Origin: an uncultured Oscillospiraceae bacterium
GTDB lineage: Bacteria > Bacillota > Clostridia > Oscillospirales > Ruminococcaceae
DNA: 64,000 nt
NCBI GenBank assembly: GCA_910587335.1
Contig: CAJUMG010000002.1
Coordinates: 27,495 to 91,494 of the forward strand
Direction: 5' to 3'
The position numbers and the translations under genes are program-made. Shown piece by piece: positions 53,506 to 62,736 of the stretch (the stretch's first letter is position 1; the number at the start of each line of letters is the position of its first letter). The notes beneath the pieces were generated by a model, which had not been told where the DNA came from, ran no database searches, and saw only the letters and a list, made by a program, of their open reading frames with translations.

Positions 53506-53862
53506 TTGAAAACGAATAAAAGCTTCTGGCTTTGTCTTGGCGCCACGGCCGCCGTTATGCTTTTGCTTCCGTGGATAGGGCACGCCTTTTCCGGGCCGAC
53601 AGACCTGATGGGCCTTGCGTGGCTGCTTTTTTTCGCGGTCGATCCTTTATGGGCGGCAGCGGTGGGAATTTTTGCGGGAATCCGTATTAAAGAGAGATGG
53701 AGTCTGCCGTTTTTCTGCGCTCTTTTGTATGTTTTAGGCGCGTGGATCTCTTTTGCAATGGGCGAAATGGACTTTTTTCTGTATGCGGGGGCCTACCTTC
53801 TTATAAGCCTTCTTTTTATGCTGGTCAGCGCGTGGATCCGCAAAAAGTCGGCAAAAGGCTAA
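53506..53862 (+). CDS. small membrane protein, unknown
   Basis: 118 residues, four hydrophobic helices (about 8-27, 35-58, 67-85, 90-110) and a basic C-terminus IRKKSAKG. TTG start after TTAGGAGG. No family recognised. Confidence 0.65.
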   Translation: MKTNKSFWLCLGATAAVMLLLPWIGHAFSGPTDLMGLAWLLFFAVDPLWAAAVGIFAGIRIKERWSLPFFCALLYVLGAWISFAMGEMDFFLYAGAYLLISLLFMLVSAWIRKKSAKG

Positions 53863-53949
53863 ACAAAATCCAAAAAGGAAAATGGCGGCGGGGAAAGCGT
53901 TTTAGATATGCGCACCGTTTTCACCCGGCCCTAAAAAAGGAGATTTTGC

Positions 53950-54759
53950 ATGTATCTGAATATATTTGACAGCCACACCCACAGCGACACCTCCTGGGAC
54001 GCACAGCACTCGATCACCTTTTTGTGTGAGACGGCGGTAAAAAAGGGGATTCTCGGTTTTGCCATCACCGACCACTGCGAAATCAACGAATACCAGAGCC
54101 GGGACATTGCATCCCGCATTCAACAGGGGCACTTTGAGATGCTCAAGGCTCGGGCCGCCTTTGGAAAGAGTCTCATGCTCTGTTACGGCATTGAGCTGGG
54201 GCAGATGAGCTACGATCTGGACTTAACCCGGCAGGTGTTAAGCGGCAAGCCCTATGATTTTGTACTGGGGTCGCTGCACTGCATCCGCGGCAACGAGGAT
54301 TTTTACTATATGGACTTTAAGGATGAGGACCCGTATAAACTACTGGAGGAATATTATCAGGAGCTGTATGAAATTGCCAGGCTGAATTTGTTCGACTCCC
54401 TGGCCCACATCACCTACCCGATTCGCTATATGAACGGCAAGCACCACCTGGGGGTGGATCTTTCCCGGATGGACGACCGGATCGACCTGGTTCTGCGCAC
54501 CTTGGCAGAGAACGGCAAGGCGCTGGAGATCAACACATCCGGCCTTAGAGGACCTATTGGCGAAACCTCGCCGACCCTCAAATACGTAAAACGTTTCCGA
54601 GAGCTGGGCGGCGAATTTCTGACGCTGGGGTCCGACGCCCATTCCGCCGAGGAGCTGGGCGAGGGCATTCCCCAGGCGATGGAAATGGCCCGTCAGGCGG
54701 GATTTGAATATTTTACCTTTTACAAAAAACGGCAGCCACGTCTGCTACAAATTTATTAG
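53950..54759 (+). CDS. PHP-domain phosphatase, histidinol-phosphatase-like
   Basis: 269 residues. Metal-binding motifs of the PHP family: DSHTHSD at the N-terminus, ITDHCE, GSLHCI and SDAHSAEE near the C-terminus. HisJ-like length. No other histidine gene is nearby, so another phosphoester substrate is possible. Confidence 0.88.
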   Translation: MYLNIFDSHTHSDTSWDAQHSITFLCETAVKKGILGFAITDHCEINEYQSRDIASRIQQGHFEMLKARAAFGKSLMLCYGIELGQMSYDLDLTRQVLSGKPYDFVLGSLHCIRGNEDFYYMDFKDEDPYKLLEEYYQELYEIARLNLFDSLAHITYPIRYMNGKHHLGVDLSRMDDRIDLVLRTLAENGKALEINTSGLRGPIGETSPTLKYVKRFRELGGEFLTLGSDAHSAEELGEGIPQAMEMARQAGFEYFTFYKKRQPRLLQIY

Positions 54760-54770
54760 GAGGAATTTTT

Positions 54771-55250
54771 ATGGATCGACTGCTTTCCCTTTTGCAAAAC
54801 AACGCGCGTCTTACCAACGCTCAGCTGGCCGTTATGCTGGGCCGGGAGGAAGCGGATGTGGCAAAGGCCATTGAAGCATATGAAAAATCCGGCGTAATCC
54901 GCGGCTATCAAGCGGTTATCGACTGGGATAAAACCGATTCTCCGACCGTGTTTGCCCGTATTGAAATCAAGGTTACTCCTAAAAAGGATTTTGGGTTTGA
55001 GGAAATTGCCCGGACGATTATGGAGCTGGAAGAGGTCCAGTCGGTAAGCCTGATGAGCGGCGGATACGATCTGGCGGTGACCGTATCCGGCAAAAATTTC
55101 CGGGATATTGCCATGTTTGTAGCCCACCGGCTCTCTCCCATCGACTCGGTCAATTCCACCGCCACCCACTTCATCCTGAAAAAATACAAGGAACGGGGTG
55201 TGATTTTCGAAGAACAGGTCAAGGATGAAAGGAGGATGACGCTGCTGTGA
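54771..55250 (+). CDS. Lrp/AsnC-family regulator
   Basis: 159 residues. An N-terminal winged helix (ARLTNAQLAVMLGREEADV) and a C-terminal RAM/ligand domain (VQSVSLMSGGYDLAVTVSGK). It overlaps the aminotransferase start by 4 nt, so it very likely regulates that gene in response to an amino acid. Confidence 0.92.
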   Translation: MDRLLSLLQNNARLTNAQLAVMLGREEADVAKAIEAYEKSGVIRGYQAVIDWDKTDSPTVFARIEIKVTPKKDFGFEEIARTIMELEEVQSVSLMSGGYDLAVTVSGKNFRDIAMFVAHRLSPIDSVNSTATHFILKKYKERGVIFEEQVKDERRMTLL

Positions 55251-56422
55251 TGGATTACGACAAGCTTTTGTCCCGGCGGGCGGTGGCCATTAAGCCTTCG
55301 GGCATCCGCAAATTCTTTGACATTGCAGCGGAGATGGAGGGCGTGATCTCTCTGGGTGTGGGTGAACCGGACTTTAAAACGCCCTGGAGCATCCGCCATG
55401 CCGGCGCCGAGTCGCTGGAAAAGGGCCGCACCTGGTACACTGCCAACGCCGGACTGATGCCTTTGCGCTGCGAGATCGCAAACTATCTTGCCAGACGGTT
55501 TTCTTTGCAGTACGATCCAAAAAGTGAAATCCTGGTCACCGTTGGCGGGTCGGAGGGAATCGACATCTGCATTCGCGCGCTAATTAACCCCGGCGACGAA
55601 ATTCTGCTGCCGGAGCCTTGCTTTGTGGCCTATTCGCCTATGGGCGAGCTGGCCGACGCCAAGGTAGTCCCCATTCCCACCCGCGCGAAGGATGGCTTTC
55701 GTCTGACTGCCGAGCAGCTGCGCGCCGCCATCACCCCCCGGACCAAGTTGCTGGTTTTGCCCTTCCCCAACAATCCCACCGGCGCGGTCATGCGGCGGGA
55801 ACATCTGGAGGAAATTGCGCAGGTGCTGCGGGGAACCGACATCATGGTACTGTCCGACGAAATTTACGCCGAGATGACTTTTGGTCAAAAACGGCATGTG
55901 TCCATTGCCGAAATAGACGGGATGAAGGAGAGGACGGTGGTCATCAACGGCTTTTCCAAAACGTATGCCATGACCGGCTGGCGGCTGGGCTACGCCGCCG
56001 GGCCTGCGCCGGTTATCGCCCAGATGACCAAAATCCACCAGTTTGCCATTATGTGTGCGCCTACCACCAGCCAATACGCGGCGGTGGAAGCTTTAAAAAA
56101 CTGCGACGATGAAATTGAGTCCATGACGGTACAGTACGATATGCGCCGCCGTTTGCTGGTCGATTCCTTAAATCAGATGGGGCTTTCCTGCTTCTCGCCG
56201 GAAGGGGCTTTCTATGTCTTCCCCAGCATTCAGTCCACCGGCCTTACCTCTGCCCAGTTCTGCGAGCAGCTTTTGTATGCGCAAAAGGTAGCGGTGGTCC
56301 CCGGCGACGCATTCGGTCAGTCCGGCGAAGGGTTCGTCCGCATCTCCTACTCCTACTCGGTGGACCATCTGCTGGAGGCGCTCCGGCGTATTCAGGCGTT
56401 TTTAGACGCACAAAAAAAGTAA
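55247..56422 (+). CDS. class I/II aminotransferase (PLP)
   Basis: 391 residues. SLGVGEPDFKTP at the N-terminus, the PLP lysine in NGFSKTYAMTGWRLGYAAG, the cofactor Asp/Tyr in LSDEIYAEM and PNNPTGAV. Aspartate/aromatic-type specificity is possible; many such Lrp-linked enzymes are of the PatA group. Coupled to the Lrp gene. Confidence 0.92.
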   Translation: MMDYDKLLSRRAVAIKPSGIRKFFDIAAEMEGVISLGVGEPDFKTPWSIRHAGAESLEKGRTWYTANAGLMPLRCEIANYLARRFSLQYDPKSEILVTVGGSEGIDICIRALINPGDEILLPEPCFVAYSPMGELADAKVVPIPTRAKDGFRLTAEQLRAAITPRTKLLVLPFPNNPTGAVMRREHLEEIAQVLRGTDIMVLSDEIYAEMTFGQKRHVSIAEIDGMKERTVVINGFSKTYAMTGWRLGYAAGPAPVIAQMTKIHQFAIMCAPTTSQYAAVEALKNCDDEIESMTVQYDMRRRLLVDSLNQMGLSCFSPEGAFYVFPSIQSTGLTSAQFCEQLLYAQKVAVVPGDAFGQSGEGFVRISYSYSVDHLLEALRRIQAFLDAQKK

Positions 56423-56439
56423 TTCCAGCCTTTTAAAGG

Positions 56440-56465
56440 GCCGGGCCTGTCAGCCCGGCTTTTTT
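56440..56465 (+). terminator. terminator after the aminotransferase
   Basis: GCCGGGC-ctgtca-GCCCGGC followed by TTTTTT. Confidence 0.85.
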
Positions 56466-56502
56466 ACAGGGCCGGCTTTTTTATAAAGGAGGTTTGACCA
56501 TT

Positions 56503-57642
56503 TTGCCCCAGGTCAGCGTATACAAAACCCCATCCTACGATCCCCAACAGGTACAGGCGGCCGTTTGTGCGCACTTTCAAGCGCTGGAGCTTTGCCGCCT
56601 CATCCGGCCGGAACAGAAAATCGTGATCAAGCCCAACCTGATTATGAAGCGGGATCCCCAGGACGCGGCTACCACCCACCCGGCGCTGGTCGAGGCGGTG
56701 ATTCGCCAGCTACAGCAGCTGGGCGTCCAGGATATCACCATCGCCGAAAGCGGCGGCGGCCTTTACACCGAACCGCTGCTGCGGGGCTTGTACCAGACCT
56801 GCGGGATGGCCGAGGTCGCCCGCCGCACCGGCGTGAAGCTAAATTTCGACACCGGAAGCCGCCAGATCGACGGTGATGGACAGATCACTCGCCACTTTAC
56901 GGTGATAAACCCCGTGGCGGACGCCGATCTGATTGTAAACATCTGCAAGCTAAAGACCCACTGTATGACCTATTTAAGCGGCGCGGTAAAAAATCTGTTC
57001 GGCTGCGTGCCGGGATTGATGAAACCGGAGCTGCATATGCGCTATCCGGAAAAGGAGGATTTTTGCCGGATGCTGCTGGATCTTTCCGCCGCACTGCCGC
57101 GGGTCATCTCCTTTATAGACGCGGTAGAGGCCATGGAGGGGGACGGTCCCACCGGCGGCCGCAAAAAACAGGTGGGGCTGACCCTTTGCTCCGCCGACCG
57201 GTATGCGCTGGATCTGGCGGCAACCGCCGTACTGGGTGTAAAGCCCGCTCAGGTCGTCACCGTCCGCCAATCGATAGAAAGGGGGCTTTGCCCCGATTCG
57301 TTGGAAAAGGTGGAGCTTCTTGGCCATCCGGATGCCCTCACCCAAGCGGGGCCTTTCCTCCCGCCCCGGTCCAAACAGACGGATTTTTCCAGTCAGTTTC
57401 CACCGGCGCTGCGGCCGCTGGTGCAGCGGGCCGTCCGGCGGATGGGCCCTCGCCCGGCCATCCGCAGAAAGGACTGCATCGGCTGCGGCAGATGCGCCGA
57501 AAGCTGCCCTGCTCACACCATCGAAATGATCAAACACAAAGCGGTTATTCACTATCAGGACTGCATCCGCTGTTTTTGCTGCCACGAAATGTGCCCCAAG
57601 CAGGCGGTGAACATCCGCCGGCTGGGAATTTTCAATCTGTAA
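56503..57642 (+). CDS. DUF362 protein with two 4Fe-4S clusters
   Basis: 379 residues. An N-terminal DUF362 domain (IVIKPNLIMKRDP, THPALVEAV, KLKTHCMTYLSGAVKNLFG) and a C-terminal ferredoxin pair: CIGCGRCAESCPAH and CIRCFCCHEMCP. TTG start at 56503, 9 nt after AAAGGAGG; the TTG at 56494 touches the ribosome site and is rejected. Function of the family is not known; probably redox. Confidence 0.88.
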   Translation: MPQVSVYKTPSYDPQQVQAAVCAHFQALELCRLIRPEQKIVIKPNLIMKRDPQDAATTHPALVEAVIRQLQQLGVQDITIAESGGGLYTEPLLRGLYQTCGMAEVARRTGVKLNFDTGSRQIDGDGQITRHFTVINPVADADLIVNICKLKTHCMTYLSGAVKNLFGCVPGLMKPELHMRYPEKEDFCRMLLDLSAALPRVISFIDAVEAMEGDGPTGGRKKQVGLTLCSADRYALDLAATAVLGVKPAQVVTVRQSIERGLCPDSLEKVELLGHPDALTQAGPFLPPRSKQTDFSSQFPPALRPLVQRAVRRMGPRPAIRRKDCIGCGRCAESCPAHTIEMIKHKAVIHYQDCIRCFCCHEMCPKQAVNIRRLGIFNL

Positions 57643-57695
57643 CAGGGCATACTGTTTTTGGTATTTTCCGGCACAACAAAAAGGGAGGGCGATCC

Positions 57696-58850
57696 ATGAT
57701 GAAAAAAAGCGTTCTTTTCTGCGTGTTGCTCGCCCTTCTTGCGGTTTTTGGGTCAGTCGCGATGGCGGAAGGGACCGGCAGCGGGGACAGCCAAATATCC
57801 GTCCGCGCCCGGGTGGAGGAGGTTTTGTCCGACGAGATGGTTTCCGCCTCCTACTCCGGCGGCGAAATCACCACCCGGGTGCTGACCTTGCGGGTCCGCA
57901 TTCTGGAAGGCGCTTTCGAGGGGCAGACGGCCACCATCCGCCAAACCTTTGACGAAATCAGTCTCCCCAGCGCGTATCCCGCCAAAAAAGGGGACCTGCT
58001 GTTTGTCTGGCTGGAGCTGGACGAACAAAACCTATTGACCGGCTCCGCCGCCGACTATGTGCGAGATCTGCCCATCGGGCTGCTGACCGGCTGCTTTTTA
58101 CTGTTTCTGCTCCTGTTCGGCCGCTGGAAGGGGGTTAAGACCATCCTGTCTTTAGCGGTCACCTGCCTGACGGTATTCGGTCTCTTTTTCCCGCTGGCGG
58201 TGCGCGGGGTAAACCCCGTATGGCTCTCCCTTGTCTGCGCGGCGATTATGACCGGCTTTACCCTGTTTTTGGTCTGCGGCTTTAACCGCAAGGCTGTTTC
58301 GGCGATTTTAGGCTGTTTGGGCGGACTTTGCGCCGCCGGAATTCTGGCCGTGGTTTTCTCCTGGTCCATGCGCCTGTCCGGCATTGTGGACGAGGAGGCG
58401 GCCTTTCTCCGCTTTATTTCCGACGAATTTACGCTGGATTTTCGGGGTCTTTTGTTCGCCGCGATCATCATCGGCGCGTCCGGCGCGGCCATGGACGTAG
58501 CGGTATCCATCGCCTCTTCCTTGGAGGAGCTGGCCCAAAAAGCGCCGGAGCTGACCGCCCGCCAGCTGTTTTCCAGCGGGATAGCCATCGGCCGGGACAT
58601 TATGGGCACTATGGCCAACACGCTGATACTGGCCTATGTGGGCGGCGCGATCCACCTGATTTTGCTTTTGTACGCCTATCCGGTGCCGTTTGTCAACATT
58701 ATCAACCGGGAGACAGTTGCCGCGGAGATTCTGATCTCTTTATGCGGCAGTATGGGTATGCTCAGCGCGATTCCGCTCAGCGCCCTAGCCGCAGCGCTTT
58801 TATATCGGCGCGGGACCGACACTTCCTTTACAGGTAAAGTTCCTGAATAA
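57696..58850 (+). CDS. YibE/F-like membrane protein
   Basis: 384 residues. Signal-like first helix, an extracellular beta domain (about residues 25-125), then at least seven helices with GASGAAMDVAVSIASSLEEL and GRDIMGTMANTLILAYVGG, characteristic of YibE/F. Transport role unknown. The ATG at 57696 follows AAGGGAGG; another ATG lies one codon later. The open frame upstream is in DUF362. Confidence 0.88.
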   Translation: MMKKSVLFCVLLALLAVFGSVAMAEGTGSGDSQISVRARVEEVLSDEMVSASYSGGEITTRVLTLRVRILEGAFEGQTATIRQTFDEISLPSAYPAKKGDLLFVWLELDEQNLLTGSAADYVRDLPIGLLTGCFLLFLLLFGRWKGVKTILSLAVTCLTVFGLFFPLAVRGVNPVWLSLVCAAIMTGFTLFLVCGFNRKAVSAILGCLGGLCAAGILAVVFSWSMRLSGIVDEEAAFLRFISDEFTLDFRGLLFAAIIIGASGAAMDVAVSIASSLEELAQKAPELTARQLFSSGIAIGRDIMGTMANTLILAYVGGAIHLILLLYAYPVPFVNIINRETVAAEILISLCGSMGMLSAIPLSALAAALLYRRGTDTSFTGKVPE

Positions 58851-58878
58851 TTTTTTTCTTTTGGTCTTTATTTTGAGA

Positions 58879-58924
58879 AAAACGCCGATTCTTCCTCCAT
58901 TCTGGAAAAGAACCGGCGTTTTTG
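58879..58924 (+). terminator. terminator after the YibE/F gene
   Basis: AACGCCG...TTCTT pairs with AAGAA..CGGCGTT and is followed by TTTTGTTG. Confidence 0.65.
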
Positions 58925-58999
58925 TTGTTTTTGAAAAGGCAGATTGTTATAATATTTTGGGTGAAATTTTCCAAAAAATAGGGTAAAGGTGGTTAGATC

Positions 59000-60019
59000 A
59001 TGGAGCAAAGTCAGAACAAAGCGGCTGCATTTTTAAAAAAAGCGTTTCAGCGTTATTTTATCGACGCCATGAGCGCAATGGCCTTGGGGCTCTTTTCCTC
59101 TCTGATTATCGGTTTGATTCTGTCCCAGCTGAGCAAATTTTCCCTTCTGGGATTCGTATGGCCTTACGCCGACATCGTAAGCGCTTCCTCCCCTGTGGTG
59201 GGCGCGGCCATCGGCGTAGCCATTGCAAACGGACTGAAGGCCAAGCCGCTGGTCATGTTCTCCTGCGCGGTATCCGGCGCATACGGCTACGCGGTAGGCG
59301 GACCGGTGGGCGCCTACATCGGCGCGGTGTTCGGCGCGGAGATTGGCGGCCTGCTGGCCGGAAAAACCAAGGTAGACATTATCGTCAGCCCGATTACCAC
59401 CATCATCAGCGGCTGTGCCTTTGCCCAGCTGATGGGACCCGGGATTCAGGCGATGATGAACGGCCTGGGCGCGATTATCAATTCCGCCACCCAGCTGACC
59501 CCTTTGCCCATGGGAATTTTGGTCTCGGTAATCGTTGGTTTGGCGCTGACCGCGCCCATCAGCTCGGCGGCGCTGTGTATTATGCTGGATTTAAACGGGC
59601 TGGCCGCCGGCGCGGCGGTGGTCGGCTGCTGCTGCCAGATGGTGGGCTTTGCGGTGGCCAGCTTTCGCGAAAACGGATGGGGCGGCCTGATCAGTCAGGG
59701 AATCGGTACCTCTATGCTCCAATTCTCCAACATTATGCGCCATCCCCAAATCTGGATTGCCCCGACTTTATCCTCCGCCATTTTGGGACCGGTTTCCACC
59801 TGCCTTTTCAAAATGACCAACACCGCCGCCGGCGCGGGGATGGGCACCAGCGGCCTTGTGGGACAATTCGGCGCCTTTGCGGCCATGGGTGGCGGCGTAC
59901 AGGTTTGGATACAGGTGCTTTTGCTGCATTTTCTTTTGCCGGCTGCGCTGACCTTTTTGTTCGACCTTTTGCTGCGCAAGGCGGGTCTTGTGAAAGAAGG
60001 GTATATGAAAATCGCTTAG
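59000..60019 (+). CDS. PTS-EIIC-like membrane transporter
   Basis: 339 residues, about nine helices, very Gly/Ala-rich. It matches stand-alone PTS_EIIC_2-type permeases (SSLIIGLILSQL, GGPVGAYIGAVFGAEIGGL, MGTSGLVGQFG). No EIIA/EIIB phosphotransfer gene is adjacent, so it may transport without phosphorylation. AAAGGTGG precedes the start. Confidence 0.8.
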   Translation: MEQSQNKAAAFLKKAFQRYFIDAMSAMALGLFSSLIIGLILSQLSKFSLLGFVWPYADIVSASSPVVGAAIGVAIANGLKAKPLVMFSCAVSGAYGYAVGGPVGAYIGAVFGAEIGGLLAGKTKVDIIVSPITTIISGCAFAQLMGPGIQAMMNGLGAIINSATQLTPLPMGILVSVIVGLALTAPISSAALCIMLDLNGLAAGAAVVGCCCQMVGFAVASFRENGWGGLISQGIGTSMLQFSNIMRHPQIWIAPTLSSAILGPVSTCLFKMTNTAAGAGMGTSGLVGQFGAFAAMGGGVQVWIQVLLLHFLLPAALTFLFDLLLRKAGLVKEGYMKIA

Positions 60020-60186
60020 GTCCCTTGCCAGGCCCTTTGTTTCGTCTGGAACCCGTCTGCCCTGGGGGTCCAGACGAACACGGCTGATAAGATTCATCCT
60101 TTAAAATTTTATTCTTTTTGCTATGCGCGATGTACAAATCGGGATCTATTATCCTACATTTTATCATTGATGTGGTGGAAAAAATT

Positions 60187-60438
60187 ATGGCTGCTGTTTC
60201 GTCATTATTAGGACTTGGAAAAACGATGGAAAAGAAACTTCACACGGTCGGCATACATTCAGCGGAGGATTTAAAAGAGATTGGCAGTAAACAAGCTGTG
60301 GCGCGCCTTAACGAGCTATATCCAAACACTTGTGTTGTCATTCTCTATCATTTAGAAGCTGCCATTCAAGGTGTTGAAATGAAGCAGCTAAGCGCCGCCT
60401 GTAAAGCAGAGCTAAAAGCGTTCTTTCAGCAGATATGA
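60187..60438 (+). CDS. stand-alone TfoX C-terminal domain protein
   Basis: 83 residues. The LGLGKTMEKKLHTVGIHSAE pattern, LNELYP, and KAELKAFFQQ match the TfoX/Sxy C-terminal helix-hairpin-helix-like domain. The N-terminal domain is missing, as in many stand-alone copies. ATG 60187 is preferred; an upstream in-frame ATG at 60118 would add a hydrophobic segment atypical for the family. Competence links are known for full-length TfoX in proteobacteria, not for this form. Confidence 0.75.
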   Translation: MAAVSSLLGLGKTMEKKLHTVGIHSAEDLKEIGSKQAVARLNELYPNTCVVILYHLEAAIQGVEMKQLSAACKAELKAFFQQI

Positions 60439-60588
60439 ATCTGCAAATCCGATTTACAGTGTGCCGCACGAACGGTTCCAAAGGAAAAATCCTATAAATT
60501 TGCGCTGGATTTGTGTTCGAAAACGGGAGTTGTTTTTCAAAAACATAGAAAAATATGTAGAAAAACCTTGTCCGTGGCTTAACGACGA

Positions 60589-60617
60589 TTGAACATCCCA
60601 AAAATTTATGCTATACT
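60589..60617 (+). promoter_or_regulatory. promoter of the chemoreceptor gene
   Basis: TTGAAC, 17-nt spacer, TATACT. It lies about 190 nt upstream of the ATG and defines a long leader. Confidence 0.65.
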
Positions 60618-60624
60618 GGTTTAA

Positions 60625-60807
60625 AAGCGAGCGGCCGCGGACAAAAATTTCTCCTTGATCTGCAAAGAGCTGTCTTGCTGCCACGCTTCGTTGTATGGCC
60701 GCCCCCTGTGGCGATCACCCTTTTTCCCCTCTGGTGATGAAACGGCCGAACAGCGTGCGTTTTTCGCTTGACCGGTCCAAGCCAAAATAGGAGGAGATGT
60801 CATCTTT
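60625..60807 (+). promoter_or_regulatory. long structured 5' leader of the chemoreceptor gene
   Basis: About 183 nt with several possible stems, including ATCACC/GGTGAT around 60714-60740 and GCGGCCGC/CGGCC pairings. No known riboswitch consensus was recognised. AGGAGG lies at the end before ATG. Confidence 0.35.
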
Positions 60808-62466
60808 ATGCGTAAGAGTATCAAACGAACCGTTGCGATCCGGATTATCGCGGCCCTGACGGCTGTCATGTTGTTCAGCGTTATGACAACAATCAACATT
60901 ATCCGGATAGACCGAACCCAAGGCACCAATTTTCAGGATCAGGAGCTGCTGTCTCGGTGCCAAAAGGCACAGGCCGCCCATTACAAATGGTCCATCAACC
61001 TGAGCGGCGCCCTTTATGCTGGAACAGAGTTCACCGGCAGTACCGACCCCACTACCTGTGTGCTGGGTCAGTGGCTTTATGGCGACGCCAACACCACCGA
61101 TCCCAAAATATTGGAGCTGCGCCAGAAGCTTGAGCCGCTACATAAGGAGCTGCATCAATCAGCGGTAGAAGTGCTGTCTATGTATGAAACAAACCCGCAG
61201 AGAGCGCAGCAATATTATCAGCAGACCATTCAGGCCAATCTGACCACCCTGGTTGGATATCTGGATGAGGTCATCGCCCAGGCCACTATTTTAATTGAAA
61301 GCAGCACCCAGGCTATGGAGCAAGCCATTCTCACCATGCATATTACAACGATCATCGGCCTTACACTGTCGCTGTTTTGCTTAATCAGCCTGGTGATCTA
61401 TGTACTGAAGCAGGTGGTAAATCCCATGCTGCAAATCACCCAGGAGATCCATCCGATTCAGCAGGGCCGGTTAAATATTGATCTGAACTACAATGTGGAC
61501 AACGAGCTGGGTGATCTGGCAAATACGCTGGAAAAATCCATTCATCTGATTCTTTCTTATATCGAAGACATCAGTCACATTATGAGCCAGCTGTCTCAAG
61601 GAAACTTTGATGTGTCTGCCACCGACTATATCGGTGATTTCCAAGCTATTGAGGAATCCATCAACAGCTTTACCGAAACCTTGTCCTCTGCTATGAAGAA
61701 TATCCAGCAAGCCCAAAGTCAGGTTTCCGGCAGCGCAAAACAGCTCTCCAGCGGCGCCCAGGCGCTGGCCCAAGGCGCTACAGAACAGGCCAGCTCTGTA
61801 CAGCAGCTATACGCTACGCTTGACAGCCTTTCCAAAAGCGCCAATCAGAATGTCAAAATGGCGGCTGATGCCCAGGAGAATGCCCGCCTGACCAGCCAAC
61901 AGGTAACCATCAGCGGCCAGCAGATGGAGCAGATGGTCAGCGCAATGGCCGATATTACCGAGGCTTCTCAGCAAATTGACCGGATTATCACCACCATTGA
62001 GGACATCGCGTTCCAGACAAATATTCTGGCGCTGAACGCCGCGGTAGAGGCTGCCCGGGCCGGAGCTGCCGGCAAAGGCTTTGCCGTGGTATCCGAAGAG
62101 GTGCGCCGGTTAGCTGCTCAGTCCGATCAGGCAGCGAAGGCTACCAAGGAGCTGATTGATAACTCTGTCGCTGCTACAGAAAAGGGCAACCAGATTGTCG
62201 GAGAAGTATCTCAGACGCTGCAAAAGACCCTGGCGCTGGTAACCCAGTCTAACGAGGCCATTGGTTCCATTGCGCAGATGGTGGAAAGTGAAGCTGAGGC
62301 CATCAGCCAGGTGACCGAAGGAATCGGTCAGATTGCGACAGTGGTACATACCAACTCGGCCAGTAGCGAAGAGTCGGCGGCTGTCAGTGCTGAGCTTTTC
62401 GATCAGGTGCATCTGCTAGAAGAGCAGACCCAAAAGTTCCGGCTGAAAGAAGCTGTAAGATCTTAA
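60808..62466 (+). CDS. methyl-accepting chemotaxis protein with extracellular CZB-like domain
   Basis: 552 residues. TM1 about 11-33, extracellular domain 34-175, TM2 about 178-200, HAMP about 200-255, then a signalling domain with the conserved tip EDIAFQTNILALNAAVEAAR. The extracellular part has a chemoreceptor-zinc-binding signature: HYKWSINL (His58), CVLGQWLY (Cys84) and HKELH (His112, His116). It probably senses zinc or zinc-linked oxidation. No other chemotaxis gene is in the window. Confidence 0.9.
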   Translation: MRKSIKRTVAIRIIAALTAVMLFSVMTTINIIRIDRTQGTNFQDQELLSRCQKAQAAHYKWSINLSGALYAGTEFTGSTDPTTCVLGQWLYGDANTTDPKILELRQKLEPLHKELHQSAVEVLSMYETNPQRAQQYYQQTIQANLTTLVGYLDEVIAQATILIESSTQAMEQAILTMHITTIIGLTLSLFCLISLVIYVLKQVVNPMLQITQEIHPIQQGRLNIDLNYNVDNELGDLANTLEKSIHLILSYIEDISHIMSQLSQGNFDVSATDYIGDFQAIEESINSFTETLSSAMKNIQQAQSQVSGSAKQLSSGAQALAQGATEQASSVQQLYATLDSLSKSANQNVKMAADAQENARLTSQQVTISGQQMEQMVSAMADITEASQQIDRIITTIEDIAFQTNILALNAAVEAARAGAAGKGFAVVSEEVRRLAAQSDQAAKATKELIDNSVAATEKGNQIVGEVSQTLQKTLALVTQSNEAIGSIAQMVESEAEAISQVTEGIGQIATVVHTNSASSEESAAVSAELFDQVHLLEEQTQKFRLKEAVRS

Positions 62467-62482
62467 ACTCTCTGTCTAACCA

Positions 62483-62520
62483 AAGGGAACCGATTGATAA
62501 AACGGTTCCCTTTTTTCTTT
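62483..62520 (+). terminator. terminator after the chemoreceptor gene
   Basis: GGGAACCG pairs with CGGTTCCC, followed by TTTTTTCTTTT. Confidence 0.9.
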
Positions 62521-62611
62521 TCCCCACCACTCCCCTTCTATAAAGCATTTGATCCGCTTTCTTTGCGTCCCGTCGTCTATGTTTTTTCCTGTTTTCTGTG
62601 CAAATAGACCA

Positions 62612-62640
62612 TTGATGACCGGGCCTTGCTGTGCTATAAT
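62612..62640 (+). promoter_or_regulatory. promoter of the uracil permease leader
   Basis: TTGATG at 62612-62617, 17-nt spacer, TATAAT at 62635-62640. Transcription would begin near 62647. Confidence 0.75.
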
Positions 62641-62679
62641 AGAAATATTCCAGAACAACGATTAGAGGAGGCGGCGGGA

Positions 62680-62736
62680 ATGCGTATATTTTTGGTGTCT
62701 CTTTCCTTTTCTCCTTTTCTTTTTTGCGTTCGGTAA
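62680..62736 (+). CDS. 18-residue leader peptide of the uracil permease attenuator
   Basis: ATG at 62680 is preceded by AGAGGAGG at 8-nt spacing, one of the best ribosome sites in the window. The peptide begins MRIFLVSLSF and ends CVR; its codons 7 to 15 are built from an uninterrupted 28-nt pyrimidine run (62698-62725). The TAA (62734-62736) overlaps the first bases of the terminator stem. The sequence seems chosen at RNA level, not for the peptide: it slows polymerase when UTP/CTP are scarce and couples ribosome position to termination, as in E. coli pyrBI. The mechanism is inference. Confidence 0.65.
   Translation: MRIFLVSLSFSPFLFCVR

Noticed and set aside
57063..57695. N-terminal extension of the YibE/F protein
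   Set aside because: Lies wholly in the DUF362 gene in another frame; the signal-like helix and ribosome site place the start at 57696.
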